Below are positions 1-5,703 of a DNA stretch of 5,703 nucleotides, one piece after another; within the stretch, counting starts at the first letter, position 1; the number at the start of each line of letters is the position of its first letter. The notes beneath the pieces are model-generated. The model saw only the letters and a program-made list of their open reading frames with translations, was not told the origin of the DNA and did no database searches. Made by a program: the position numbers and the translations under genes. Source of the stretch: Paracoccaceae bacterium (GTDB taxonomy: Bacteria > Pseudomonadota > Alphaproteobacteria > Rhodobacterales > Rhodobacteraceae); NCBI GenBank assembly GCA_007119835.1, contig SKOX01000452.1, forward strand, positions 1-5,703, written 5' to 3'.

Positions 1-873
1 AGGGGGCGCGGCCTCGTGATCGGGGTGCCGGTGCTCTGGCTCCTCGTGTTCTTCCTGGTGCCCTTCGGAGTGGTGGCGGCGATCTCGTTCTCCGAGGCGA
101 TCATCGCGCGGCCGCCCTTCGCGCCGATCGCGGAATGGGCCGACGGGCGGCTGGTGCTGTCGCTGAACTTCGACAACTACCGCTACCTCTGGGACGATCC
201 GCTCTACGTAAACGCCTATCTCTTCTCTATCCGCACGGCGCTGATCTCGGCCACCGCGGCGCTCCTCATCGGCTATCCGATGGCCTATTTCATCGCGCGC
301 AGCCCCGAGCCGCGGCGGACGATGCTGCTGATGCTCGTCGTGCTGCCGTTCTGGACGAGCTTTCTGCTCCGGGTCTACGCGTGGCAGGGCTTCCTGCGCT
401 CGAACGGCGTGATCAACAACTTCCTCATGTCGGTGGGGGTGATCGACACGCCGATCCTGATGCTGCAGACCAACTTCGCGGTCTATGTCGGGATCGTCTA
501 CACCTACCTGCCGTTCATGATCCTGCCGCTCTACGCCAATCTCGTGAAGCTCGACGCCGACCTGCTCGAGGCCTCCGCCGACCTCGGCGGGCGGCCGTGG
601 GCGACGTTCCTCTACGTGACGCTGCCGCTCTCCTTCCCCGGCATCGTCGCGGGCTTCATGCTGGTGTTCATCCCGGCGATCGGCGAGTTCGTCATTCCCG
701 AGCTGCTGGGCGGACCGGACACGCTGATGATCGGGCGCATCCTCTGGAACGAGTTCTTCTCGAACCGTGACTGGCCGGTTGCCTCGGCGGTGGCCATCGC
801 CATGCTAATCGCCGTCGTCGTGCCGATCATGATCCTGCGCTCGCTCGGGCAGCGCCTGCAGGAGGACCGCTGA
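1..873 (+). CDS. potH: Polyamine ABC transporter permease, PotH/PotB-like (5' end cut by window)
   Basis: Inner-membrane permease subunit of a putrescine/spermidine-type ABC importer, expected to pair with the PotI-like protein next door. The frame is open from base 1, giving 290 visible residues. A GTG at 16 could serve as a start, but it lies at the edge of the first membrane helix. The codons before it (Arg-Gly-Arg-Gly-Leu) look like the basic N-terminus usual for this family, so the true start is probably upstream of the window. Hydrophobic segments lie at about visible residues 7-28, 81-98, 108-127, 158-180, 208-230 and 261-280, the six-helix plan of the family. The cytoplasmic EAA loop that docks the ATPase is seen as EASADLGGRP from residue 190, followed by the LPLSFPG segment. 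E. coli PotH is a little longer (about 317 residues), which also fits a missing N-terminus. The PotB class is a close alternative; context favours a putrescine-type system. Confidence 0.9.
   Translation, partial: RGRGLVIGVPVLWLLVFFLVPFGVVAAISFSEAIIARPPFAPIAEWADGRLVLSLNFDNYRYLWDDPLYVNAYLFSIRTALISATAALLIGYPMAYFIARSPEPRRTMLLMLVVLPFWTSFLLRVYAWQGFLRSNGVINNFLMSVGVIDTPILMLQTNFAVYVGIVYTYLPFMILPLYANLVKLDADLLEASADLGGRPWATFLYVTLPLSFPGIVAGFMLVFIPAIGEFVIPELLGGPDTLMIGRILWNEFFSNRDWPVASAVAIAMLIAVVVPIMILRSLGQRLQEDR
860..865 (+). promoter_or_regulatory. Ribosome binding site for the potI-like gene
   Basis: A full AGGAGG Shine-Dalgarno core lies inside the last codons of the potH-like gene, 9 nt before the ATG at 875. 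It supports that start and fits coupled translation of the two permeases, whose coding regions are one base apart. Confidence 0.8.
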
Positions 874-874
874 G

Positions 875-1681
875 ATGCGCCGCTCGTGGTTCCTGCCGCT
901 GGTCGCGGGGCTGGGCTTCGTGTTTCTCTACGCGCCGATCGTGTCGCTGGTGGTCTTCTCGTTCAACGCAAGCCAGCTCGTCACCGTCTGGGGCGGGTTC
1001 TCGACGCGCTGGTACGGCGAGCTCGCCCGCGACGCGCAGATCCTCGGGGCTGCCTGGATCAGCCTTCAGGTGGCCGTGGCGAGCGCGACGGTGGCGGTGG
1101 TGCTCGGCACCCTCGCGGCCCTCGTGCTGATGCGCTTCGGCCGGTTCCGCAGCCGGGCGCTGCTCACCGGCATGGTGACGGCGCCGCTCGTCATGCCCGA
1201 GGTCATCACCGGGCTGTCGCTTCTGCTGCTCTTCGTCTGGCTGGAGAGCCTGATCGGCTGGCCGGCGGGTCGCGGCATGACGACGGTGATCATCGCGCAT
1301 GTCACCTTCTGCATGGCCTTCGTCGCCGTCGTCGTCCAGTCGCGCCTCGCCGGCACCGACACCTCGCTCGAGGAGGCGGCGATGGACCTCGGCGCGCGGC
1401 CGGTGCGGGTGTTCTTCGACATCACGCTGCCGGTGATCGCGCCCGCGCTGGTCGCAGGCTGGCTGCTTGCCTTCACGCTGTCGCTCGACGATCTGGTGAT
1501 CGCGAGTTTCGTCACCGGGCCCGGCGCCTCGACGCTGCCGATGGTGGTGTTCTCCAAGGTGCGGCTCGGGGTGAGCCCGGTGGTCAATGCGCTCGCGACC
1601 ATCGTCATTGCGCTGGTCGCGATCGGGATCGCGGCGGCCTACATATGGATGCGGCGGCGGATGCGGGAGGGGCGGGAGTGA
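875..1681 (+). CDS. potI: Polyamine ABC transporter permease, PotI/PotC-like
   Basis: Second inner-membrane permease of the polyamine importer, 268 residues (E. coli PotI is about 281). It starts at an ATG one base after the potH stop, with a perfect AGGAGG 9 nt upstream. Hydrophobic segments are at about residues 8-28, 62-86, 97-123, 132-152, 183-203 and 237-258. The EAA loop reads EAAMDLGARP at 167-176, followed by DITLPVIAPALVAG, and the family-typical SLDDLVIASFVTGPG block follows the fifth helix. The protein ends in a short Arg-rich cytoplasmic tail. The heterodimer with the PotH-like protein would form the channel. The ATPase and substrate-binding protein are not in the window and are presumably encoded to the left. 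Its stop codon overlaps the GTG start of the ureohydrolase gene, so transport and catabolism are probably co-translated. The family call is firm; the transported polyamine (putrescine, spermidine or agmatine) cannot be read from the sequence. Confidence 0.92.
   Translation: MRRSWFLPLVAGLGFVFLYAPIVSLVVFSFNASQLVTVWGGFSTRWYGELARDAQILGAAWISLQVAVASATVAVVLGTLAALVLMRFGRFRSRALLTGMVTAPLVMPEVITGLSLLLLFVWLESLIGWPAGRGMTTVIIAHVTFCMAFVAVVVQSRLAGTDTSLEEAAMDLGARPVRVFFDITLPVIAPALVAGWLLAFTLSLDDLVIASFVTGPGASTLPMVVFSKVRLGVSPVVNALATIVIALVAIGIAAAYIWMRRRMREGRE
1665..1670 (+). promoter_or_regulatory. Ribosome binding site deciding the speB-like start
   Basis: GGGAGG sits 7 nt before the GTG at 1678. This supports the GTG, which overlaps the potI stop as GTGA, over an in-frame ATG at 1645 that has no purine-rich sequence at the right distance. 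Confidence 0.6.
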
Positions 1682-2646
1682 ACGGGGCCGGCGACAGCGC
1701 GTTCCGGGCAGAAGGGCTCGCCGAGCACTGGGCGGAGATGACCTATGGCGGCGCGGTGTCGTTCCTGCGCCGGCGTTACACCCGCGATCTCGCGGGCGTC
1801 GAGGTCGCGGTGATGGGCTTTCCCTACGATGCCTCGGTCACCTACCGTCCCGGCGCGCGGCTCGGGCCGCGGGCGATCCGGGCGGCGTCGGTGCAGCTCG
1901 CGGAGCTCAAGACCTTTCCCTTCGGTTTCGACCTGCTCACCGCGCTCGCCATCGCCGACCGGGGCGACGCCATGCTCGACCCGCACAACCCCGTGACGGT
2001 GCCCGCCGCGATCGAGGCCGCCGCCGCCGAGGTGATCGCCTCGGGCGCGAAGCTGCTGGCGCTCGGCGGAGACCACTTCGTCGCCTACCCGCTCCTGCGC
2101 GCCCACGCCGCGCGCCACGGGCCGCTGGCGCTGGTGCAGTTCGACGCGCACGGCGACCTCTGGCCCGACAATCCGGACCGGCTCGACCACGGCACGATGA
2201 TGGGCCGGGCGATTCGCGAGGGGGTGGTGGACCCGGCCCGCTCGACGCAGATCGGCATTCGCACCTTCCACGACGAGACCATGGGCCTCGAGGTGCTGAC
2301 CGCGCCCTTCGTCCATCGCGAGGGGCTCGGGCGGACCCTCGACATCGTGCGGGAGCGGGCGGCGGGCGCGCCGGTCTACATCTCCTTCGACATCGACGTG
2401 CTCGACCCGGCCTTCGCCCCGGGGACCGGCACGCCGGTTCCAGGCGGCCTCGCCTCGTGGCAGGCGCTCGAGCTCATGCGGGGGCTCGCGGACCTCGACC
2501 TGGTCGGGATGGATGTCGTCGAGGTTTCGCCGCCCTATGATCATGCCGAGATCACCGCGCTGGCCGCCGCCCACGTCGCGCACGACTGGCTCTGCCTGAT
2601 CGCGCAGAAGGCCGGCGCCGCCCCCGTGGCCGTTGGCCGATTGTGA
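1678..2646 (+). CDS. speB: Agmatinase-type ureohydrolase (SpeB-like)
   Basis: Manganese-dependent cytosolic ureohydrolase of the arginase/agmatinase family, 322 residues. Its most likely reaction is agmatine plus water to putrescine plus urea. All three family signatures are intact: GGDH at residues 130-133, DAHGD at 156-160, and SFDIDVLDP at 236-244 followed by APGTGTPVPGG. These supply the six expected metal ligands (His133, Asp156, His158, Asp160, Asp238, Asp240). The N-terminal MGFPYD and RPGARLGPRAIR segments are also typical. The chosen GTG start overlaps the potI stop and has a GGGAGG 7 nt upstream; an ATG at 1645 would add 11 residues. It lies between a polyamine permease and a PuuA-like ligase, so it would feed putrescine into gamma-glutamylation. 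Other guanidino substrates (4-guanidinobutyrate, 3-guanidinopropionate) are used by close relatives and cannot be excluded. The family is certain; the agmatine assignment is inference from context. Confidence 0.88.
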   Translation: MNGAGDSAFRAEGLAEHWAEMTYGGAVSFLRRRYTRDLAGVEVAVMGFPYDASVTYRPGARLGPRAIRAASVQLAELKTFPFGFDLLTALAIADRGDAMLDPHNPVTVPAAIEAAAAEVIASGAKLLALGGDHFVAYPLLRAHAARHGPLALVQFDAHGDLWPDNPDRLDHGTMMGRAIREGVVDPARSTQIGIRTFHDETMGLEVLTAPFVHREGLGRTLDIVRERAAGAPVYISFDIDVLDPAFAPGTGTPVPGGLASWQALELMRGLADLDLVGMDVVEVSPPYDHAEITALAAAHVAHDWLCLIAQKAGAAPVAVGRL

Positions 2647-2649
2647 GGA
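2645..2649 (+). promoter_or_regulatory. Ribosome binding site of the puuA-like gene, closely spaced
   Basis: GAGGA overlaps the speB stop codon and lies only 3 nt before the ATG at 2653. The spacing is short, but no other start fits the family N-terminus: the next in-frame Met, at residue 45 or later, would remove conserved sequence. Overlap with the upstream stop suggests translational coupling. Confidence 0.45.
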
Positions 2650-2652
2650 CCC

Positions 2653-4026
2653 ATGCCGCCCCGCTCCGCCACCAACTTCATCGACAGACTGCCCCTCGCC
2701 TTTCGCGACTGGCTTGACGGCCGAAAGGTCGAGGAGGTCGAGTGCATCACCGCCGACATCGCCGGCGTCTCGCGCGGCAAGGCGATGCCGGCGGCGAAGT
2801 TCGCCAAGGAGGACCGGCTCTTCCTGCCGGCGTCGATCTTCTACCAGACGATCTCGGGCGACTGGGTGAACATGCAGATGGAGAACCAGTGGACCGAGAG
2901 CGACATGATCCTCAGGCCCGACTGGCAGGCCGCGACGGCGACGCCGTGGGCCGAGGACGTGACGCTCCAGATCATCCACGACTGCGTCGACCTGTCGGGC
3001 GAGCCGGTTCCCGTGGCGCCGCGCAACGTGCTGAAGCGCGTCGTGGCGCTCTACGAGGCCGAGGGCTGGAAGCCGGTCGTGGCGCCCGAGATGGAATTCT
3101 ACCTCATCAAGCCGAACCTGAACCCGAACGAGCCGATCGAGCCGCCGCTCGGGCGCACGGGACGGCAGATGGCGGGGCGGCAGGCCTACTCGATGTCGGC
3201 GGTCGACGAGTACGGCAAGGTGATCGACGACATCTACGAGTTTTCCGAGGCCCAGGGCTTCGAGATCGACACCATCATCCAAGAGGGCGGCGCCGGGCAG
3301 ATCGAGATAAACCTGCTGCACGGCGATCCCGTCAGCCTCGCCGACCAGGTGTTCTTCTTCAAGCGCATGATCCGGGAGGCGGCGCTGCGCAACAACTGCT
3401 TCGCGACCTTCATGGCCAAGCCGATGCAGGACGAGCCGGGGAGCGCGATGCACATCCACCAGTCGGTGGTGAACGCGAAGACCGGCAAGAACATCTTCAC
3501 CGACAAGGGCGGCGCGCCCTCGGAGCACTTCTACCACTTCATCGGCGGGCTGCAGCGGCACGTGCCGTCGGCGGTCTGCATCTTCGGGCCCTACGTCAAC
3601 AGCTACCGGCGCTACGTCATCGGGGGCGCGGCGCCGATCAACCTCGAATGGGGGCCGGACAACCGCACGACCGGCATCCGCATCCCGATCGCGAGCCCGG
3701 AGAGCCGCCGGGTGGAGAACCGCGTGGTCGGCATGGACTGCAACCCTTATCTCGCGATCGCGGCGTCGCTCGCCTGCGGCTATCTCGGGCTGAAGAACCG
3801 GATCAAGCCCCGCGAGGCGCTGGCCGGCGAGGCCTACCACCGGCCCCGCGCCCTGCCGCGCGACCTGCTCGCCGCGCTCGACCTCTTCGAGGAATGCCCC
3901 GAGATCACCGGCGTGCTCGGGGCGGATTTCTGCCGGCTCTACAAGGCGATCAAGCGCGACGAGGTGGAGACCTTCCTGCGGGTCATCAGTCCGTGGGAGC
4001 GGGATCACCTGCTGCTGAACGTATAG
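2653..4026 (+). CDS. puuA: Glutamine synthetase-family ligase, PuuA-like gamma-glutamylpolyamine synthetase
   Basis: ATP-dependent ligase of the glutamine synthetase fold, 457 residues, full length for the family. The likely reaction joins the glutamate gamma-carboxyl to a polyamine amine, giving gamma-glutamylputrescine. The N-terminal beta-grasp region is seen in the VECITADIAGVSRGKAMP stretch (about 31-50). Catalytic-domain residues are in order: EMEFYL with Glu146 and Glu148, EGGAGQIEIN at 211-220, the metal/ATP motif GSAMHIHQS with His267 and His269, NLEWGPDNR at 330-338 with catalytic-type Arg338, and VENRVVGMDCNPYLA with Glu355 and Arg357. All look functional. The adenylylation context of GlnA (NLYDL around its Tyr) is not present; the matching region reads GEAYHRPR, so this is not an ordinary nitrogen-assimilation GlnA. 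Its position 6 nt after an agmatinase and upstream of a PuuB-like oxidase supports a polyamine role. Ligases for ethanolamine or other amines share this fold, so substrate certainty is moderate. Confidence 0.85.
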   Translation: MPPRSATNFIDRLPLAFRDWLDGRKVEEVECITADIAGVSRGKAMPAAKFAKEDRLFLPASIFYQTISGDWVNMQMENQWTESDMILRPDWQAATATPWAEDVTLQIIHDCVDLSGEPVPVAPRNVLKRVVALYEAEGWKPVVAPEMEFYLIKPNLNPNEPIEPPLGRTGRQMAGRQAYSMSAVDEYGKVIDDIYEFSEAQGFEIDTIIQEGGAGQIEINLLHGDPVSLADQVFFFKRMIREAALRNNCFATFMAKPMQDEPGSAMHIHQSVVNAKTGKNIFTDKGGAPSEHFYHFIGGLQRHVPSAVCIFGPYVNSYRRYVIGGAAPINLEWGPDNRTTGIRIPIASPESRRVENRVVGMDCNPYLAIAASLACGYLGLKNRIKPREALAGEAYHRPRALPRDLLAALDLFEECPEITGVLGADFCRLYKAIKRDEVETFLRVISPWERDHLLLNV

Positions 4027-4083
4027 GCGGAGGGCTGCCGGACCGATGGTCTGCTTCGTTGTGAAAGTGGAAGCCGGCTGCCC
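4027..4083 (+). promoter_or_regulatory. Intergenic imperfect hairpin before the puuB-like gene
   Basis: This is the only real gap in the operon. Bases 4032-4041 (GGGCTGCCGG) can pair with 4074-4083 (CCGGCTGCCC), a 10-bp stem with one T-T mismatch that ends directly against the GTG start at 4084. Inside, CTTC 4054-4057 pairs with GAAG 4070-4073 and stacks on the outer stem. GGAAG at 4069-4073, the only Shine-Dalgarno-like stretch, would be buried in that inner stem. There is no T-run, so it does not look like an intrinsic terminator. It could lower translation of the last gene or protect mRNA ends. In sequence this GC-rich, such pairing can also arise by chance. Confidence 0.35.
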
Positions 4084-5364
4084 GTGGACCTGCTGACCGC
4101 GAACGACGCGCCGGGGGTCTATCCCCGCAGCTGGTATGCCGACACGGTCGAGCCGCTGTCGCCGTTCCCTTCGCTCGAGGGCACGGTTGAGGCCGATGTC
4201 TGCGTGGTCGGCGGCGGCTATACCGGCCTCTCGGCGGCGCTGCATCTCGCGGAGGCAGGAGCCTCGGTCGTGCTGATCGAGGCGCAGCGGGTCGGCTGGG
4301 GTGCGTCGGGCCGAAACGGCGGGCAGGTCGGCTCCGGCCAGCGCCAGGACCAGGACTGGCTCGAGGCGGCCTTCGGGGGCGATGCGGCCCGCGCGCTGTG
4401 GGAGCTCGGGCAGGAGGCGAAGGCGACGGTCCGCAACCTGATCGACCGCCACGCCATCCCCTGCGACTGGCGGGACAGCGTTGCGCAGGTCGCGCACAAG
4501 GCCGCCTTCGTGCCGGAATACCACCGCTACGCCGAGCGGCTCGCGCGGGACTACGGCTACGACCGCGCCGAGCCGCTGGACCGGGCGGCGGCGGCCGAGC
4601 TCCTCGGCACGGACGTCTTCTTCGGCGGCATGCTCGACCGTGGCGCCGGGCATCTCCATCCGCTGGCGTATGCGCTGGGGCTGGCGCGGGCCGCGTCCGG
4701 CGCCGGCGCGCGGATCTTCGAGCGGAGCCGGGCGGTGCGGCTCGACGGCCGGACGGTGGTGACCGAGGCAGGCCGGGTTTCGGCGCAGGCGGTGGTGCTG
4801 GCTGTGAACGGCTACGGCAGCGGCCTGATGCCGGCGGTGGCGGCGCGGGTGATGCCGATCAACAACTTCATCATCGCGACCGAGCCGCTCGCCGACCCGC
4901 CGATCCGGAGCGGCATCGCGGCGGCGGACTCGCGCTTCGTCGTCAACTACTGGCGGCAGACGCGGGACGGGCGGCTCCTGTTCGGCGGCGGGGAGAGCTA
5001 TGGTTACCGCTTCCCGACGGACATCGCAGGCCTCGTGCGGCGGGCGATGGCGCGGGTCTATCCGCAGCACGCGCGTGTGCCGGTGACCCATGCCTGGGGC
5101 GGGACGCTGGCGATCACCACGAACCGGCTGCCGGCGCTCCAGCGGCTCGGACCGGACATCTGGTCGGCTGCGGGTTACTCGGGCCACGGGGTAGGCATGG
5201 CCACGCTGGCGGGGCGGCTGATCGCCGAGGCGGTTCAGGGCGACGGCCGTCGCTTCGACCTTCTCGCCCGGTTGCCGCAGGCGCGCTTCCCCGGCGGTGC
5301 CCGGTTCCGCGCGCCGCTCCTCGCGCTCGCGATGTCCTGGTACGCGATGCGCGACCGGCTCTGA
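4084..5364 (+). CDS. puuB: FAD-dependent amine oxidoreductase, PuuB/OrdL-like (gamma-glutamylputrescine oxidase)
   Basis: Flavoprotein of the DAO (D-amino-acid oxidase/glycine oxidase) family, 426 residues, the usual length for PuuB. It probably oxidises gamma-glutamylputrescine to the aldehyde with release of ammonia and hydrogen peroxide. The Rossmann dinucleotide-binding motif GGGYTG is at 43-48, preceded by ADVCVV, with the ribose-binding acidic residue Glu66 at the end of the second strand. The GWGASGRNGGQV block at 71-82 is typical of this group. Near the C-terminus, GGTLAITTNRLPAL and AAGYSGHGVGMAT match the flavin-contacting region. The GTG start is chosen because the N-terminus (MDLLTANDAPGVYPRSWY) matches that of relatives as I remember them; upstream in frame there is only a TAG and no ATG or GTG. 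The ribosome site is weak. It is last in the operon and converges on a phosphoesterase gene. A different amine substrate is possible. Confidence 0.85.
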   Translation: MDLLTANDAPGVYPRSWYADTVEPLSPFPSLEGTVEADVCVVGGGYTGLSAALHLAEAGASVVLIEAQRVGWGASGRNGGQVGSGQRQDQDWLEAAFGGDAARALWELGQEAKATVRNLIDRHAIPCDWRDSVAQVAHKAAFVPEYHRYAERLARDYGYDRAEPLDRAAAAELLGTDVFFGGMLDRGAGHLHPLAYALGLARAASGAGARIFERSRAVRLDGRTVVTEAGRVSAQAVVLAVNGYGSGLMPAVAARVMPINNFIIATEPLADPPIRSGIAAADSRFVVNYWRQTRDGRLLFGGGESYGYRFPTDIAGLVRRAMARVYPQHARVPVTHAWGGTLAITTNRLPALQRLGPDIWSAAGYSGHGVGMATLAGRLIAEAVQGDGRRFDLLARLPQARFPGGARFRAPLLALAMSWYAMRDRL

Positions 5365-5375
5365 GCCGCGCCGGT
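5354..5375. terminator. Possible weak bidirectional terminator hairpin between convergent genes
   Basis: ACCGGC at 5354-5359 can pair with GCCGGT at 5370-5375 around a 10-nt loop. A competing fold pairs CGGCT 5356-5360 with AGCCG 5364-5368 around a 3-nt loop. The site spans the puuB stop and the 12-nt gap between the convergent stops. Only three T residues follow on the plus strand (three A residues precede on the other side), so intrinsic termination would be weak and Rho may do the work. Confidence 0.3.
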
Positions 5376-5376
5376 T

Positions 5377-5703
5377 TCAGGTCTTGCGGCGGGCGCGGAG
5401 GCGGCGCAGCCGGGTGGCGCTGAACTTCCGGTCGCGGCGGTGCGGCGCCGGCGGCTCGGAGGGCAGGGTCGAGGGTGCCTCGGCCGCCGCGGACGGATCG
5501 GGTGGCTCGCCCTCCCACCTGCCGCCGGTGCGGCGGAAGCGGAGCGCCGCGAGACGGGCGAAGGTCGTGGTCTCGGCCTCGGCCACGAAGCGCTCGACGC
5601 TGACGGTGTCGCCCTCGACGGTGATCAGGTTGAAGTCGTTCGCCTCGCCGCGGAGCCGCGTCGAGAGGCCGGTGCCGGCCTGGACCTGCAGCACGCCCTC
5701 GTG
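5377..5703 (-). CDS. Metallophosphoesterase C-terminus, CpdA/Icc-like (5' end beyond window)
   Basis: The minus-strand frame is open from the window edge to a TGA at 5377-5379, showing the last 108 residues. The first visible residues, HEGVLQVQAGTGLSTRLRGE followed by NDFNLI and a VEGD turn, resemble the end of the calcineurin-like phosphoesterase domain in cyclic-nucleotide phosphodiesterase-type proteins, where a VVQAGTATSTR-like strand follows the last GHxH metal motif. The catalytic metal sites lie outside the window, so activity cannot be judged. A GTG at 5694 could be read as a start, but the motif continues upstream of it, so this is a partial gene and not a small protein. After about visible residue 60 the chain becomes rich in Pro, Ala, Ser and Glu, then ends in a 21-residue tail with 11 Arg or Lys. 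It converges on the polyamine operon and shows no functional link to it. The family assignment rests on a short segment. Confidence 0.6.
   Translation of the reverse strand, partial: HEGVLQVQAGTGLSTRLRGEANDFNLITVEGDTVSVERFVAEAETTTFARLAALRFRRTGGRWEGEPPDPSAAAEAPSTLPSEPPAPHRRDRKFSATRLRRLRARRKT

Noticed and set aside
1..15. A promoter or ribosome site for the GTG at 16 in the potH-like gene
   Set aside because: The AGGGGG at the window start is purine-rich, but the same bases encode an in-frame basic N-terminus expected for this permease. The true start is more likely to lie to the left.
886..1677. An upstream extension of the speB-like reading frame through the whole potI gene
   Set aside because: The extension is Arg/Ala/Gly-rich shadow sequence of potI. 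The recognisable ureohydrolase N-terminus begins after the GTG at 1678, where a ribosome site fits.
2742..4064. A long second plus-strand open frame within puuA, and similar ones inside potH, speB and puuB (135-770, 1587-2540, 4398-5423)
   Set aside because: These are out-of-frame shadows with Arg/Ala/Gly-rich composition, overlapping genes whose conserved motifs are clear in another frame.
1639..5187. A 3.5 kb stop-free antisense frame (1182 codons) across speB, puuA and puuB
   Set aside because: Its codons mirror the codon boundaries of the three forward genes, which all share one frame. It stays open because TTA, CTA and TCA codons are avoided in this high-GC genome. The translation is low-complexity Arg/Ala/Gly/His-rich and shows no domain.
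5114..5518. A minus-strand frame overlapping the end of puuB and the phosphoesterase tail
   Set aside because: It has Arg/Pro/Ala-rich low-complexity composition, runs out of frame with both real genes, and has no recognisable motif.
5377..5694. A stand-alone 105-residue minus-strand protein starting at GTG 5694
   Set aside because: The conserved HEGVLQVQAGT motif continues upstream of that GTG to the window edge, so the gene is cut by the window and is not a small protein.

Overview
This 5.7 kb window comes from a high-GC bacterium, most likely an alphaproteobacterium and probably of the Rhodobacterales type. That placement rests on very GC-rich coding sequence, tight operon packing, and protein sequences that resemble my memory of homologues from that group. 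No search could be run, so the taxonomy is an inference.

Positions 1-5364 carry one strand-uniform, tightly packed cluster for polyamine uptake and breakdown. It runs: the 3' part of a PotH-type permease (cut by the window start), a PotI-type permease, an agmatinase-type ureohydrolase (SpeB-like), a glutamine-synthetase-fold ligase (PuuA-like, gamma-glutamylpolyamine synthetase) and a FAD-dependent amine oxidoreductase (PuuB/OrdL-like). The first four genes are separated by 1 nt, an overlapping GTGA, and 6 nt. Only the last gene is preceded by a real gap (57 nt), which can fold into an imperfect hairpin. The usual transporter partners (periplasmic binding protein and ATPase) would be expected to the left. 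The later pathway steps (aldehyde dehydrogenase PuuC and gamma-Glu-GABA hydrolase PuuD) are not in the window.

A coherent reading is as follows. The ABC transporter imports putrescine, agmatine or a related polyamine. The ureohydrolase converts agmatine to putrescine plus urea. The GS-like ligase caps the amine with glutamate using ATP. The flavoenzyme then oxidises the gamma-glutamyl amine towards an aldehyde. The exact substrates are inferred from family and context.

Positions 5377-5703 hold the 3' end of a convergent minus-strand gene. It looks like the C-terminus of a metallophosphoesterase of the CpdA/Icc type, followed by a Pro/Ala/Glu-rich linker and a strongly basic tail. The 12-nt gap between the two convergent stops lies in a small hairpin that may be a weak terminator. 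I saw no tRNA, rRNA, CRISPR, insertion sequence or phage feature. The content is mostly a recognisable catabolic operon. The items worth a second look are the hairpin before the last operon gene, the true substrate of the ureohydrolase/ligase pair, and the basic tail of the phosphoesterase.
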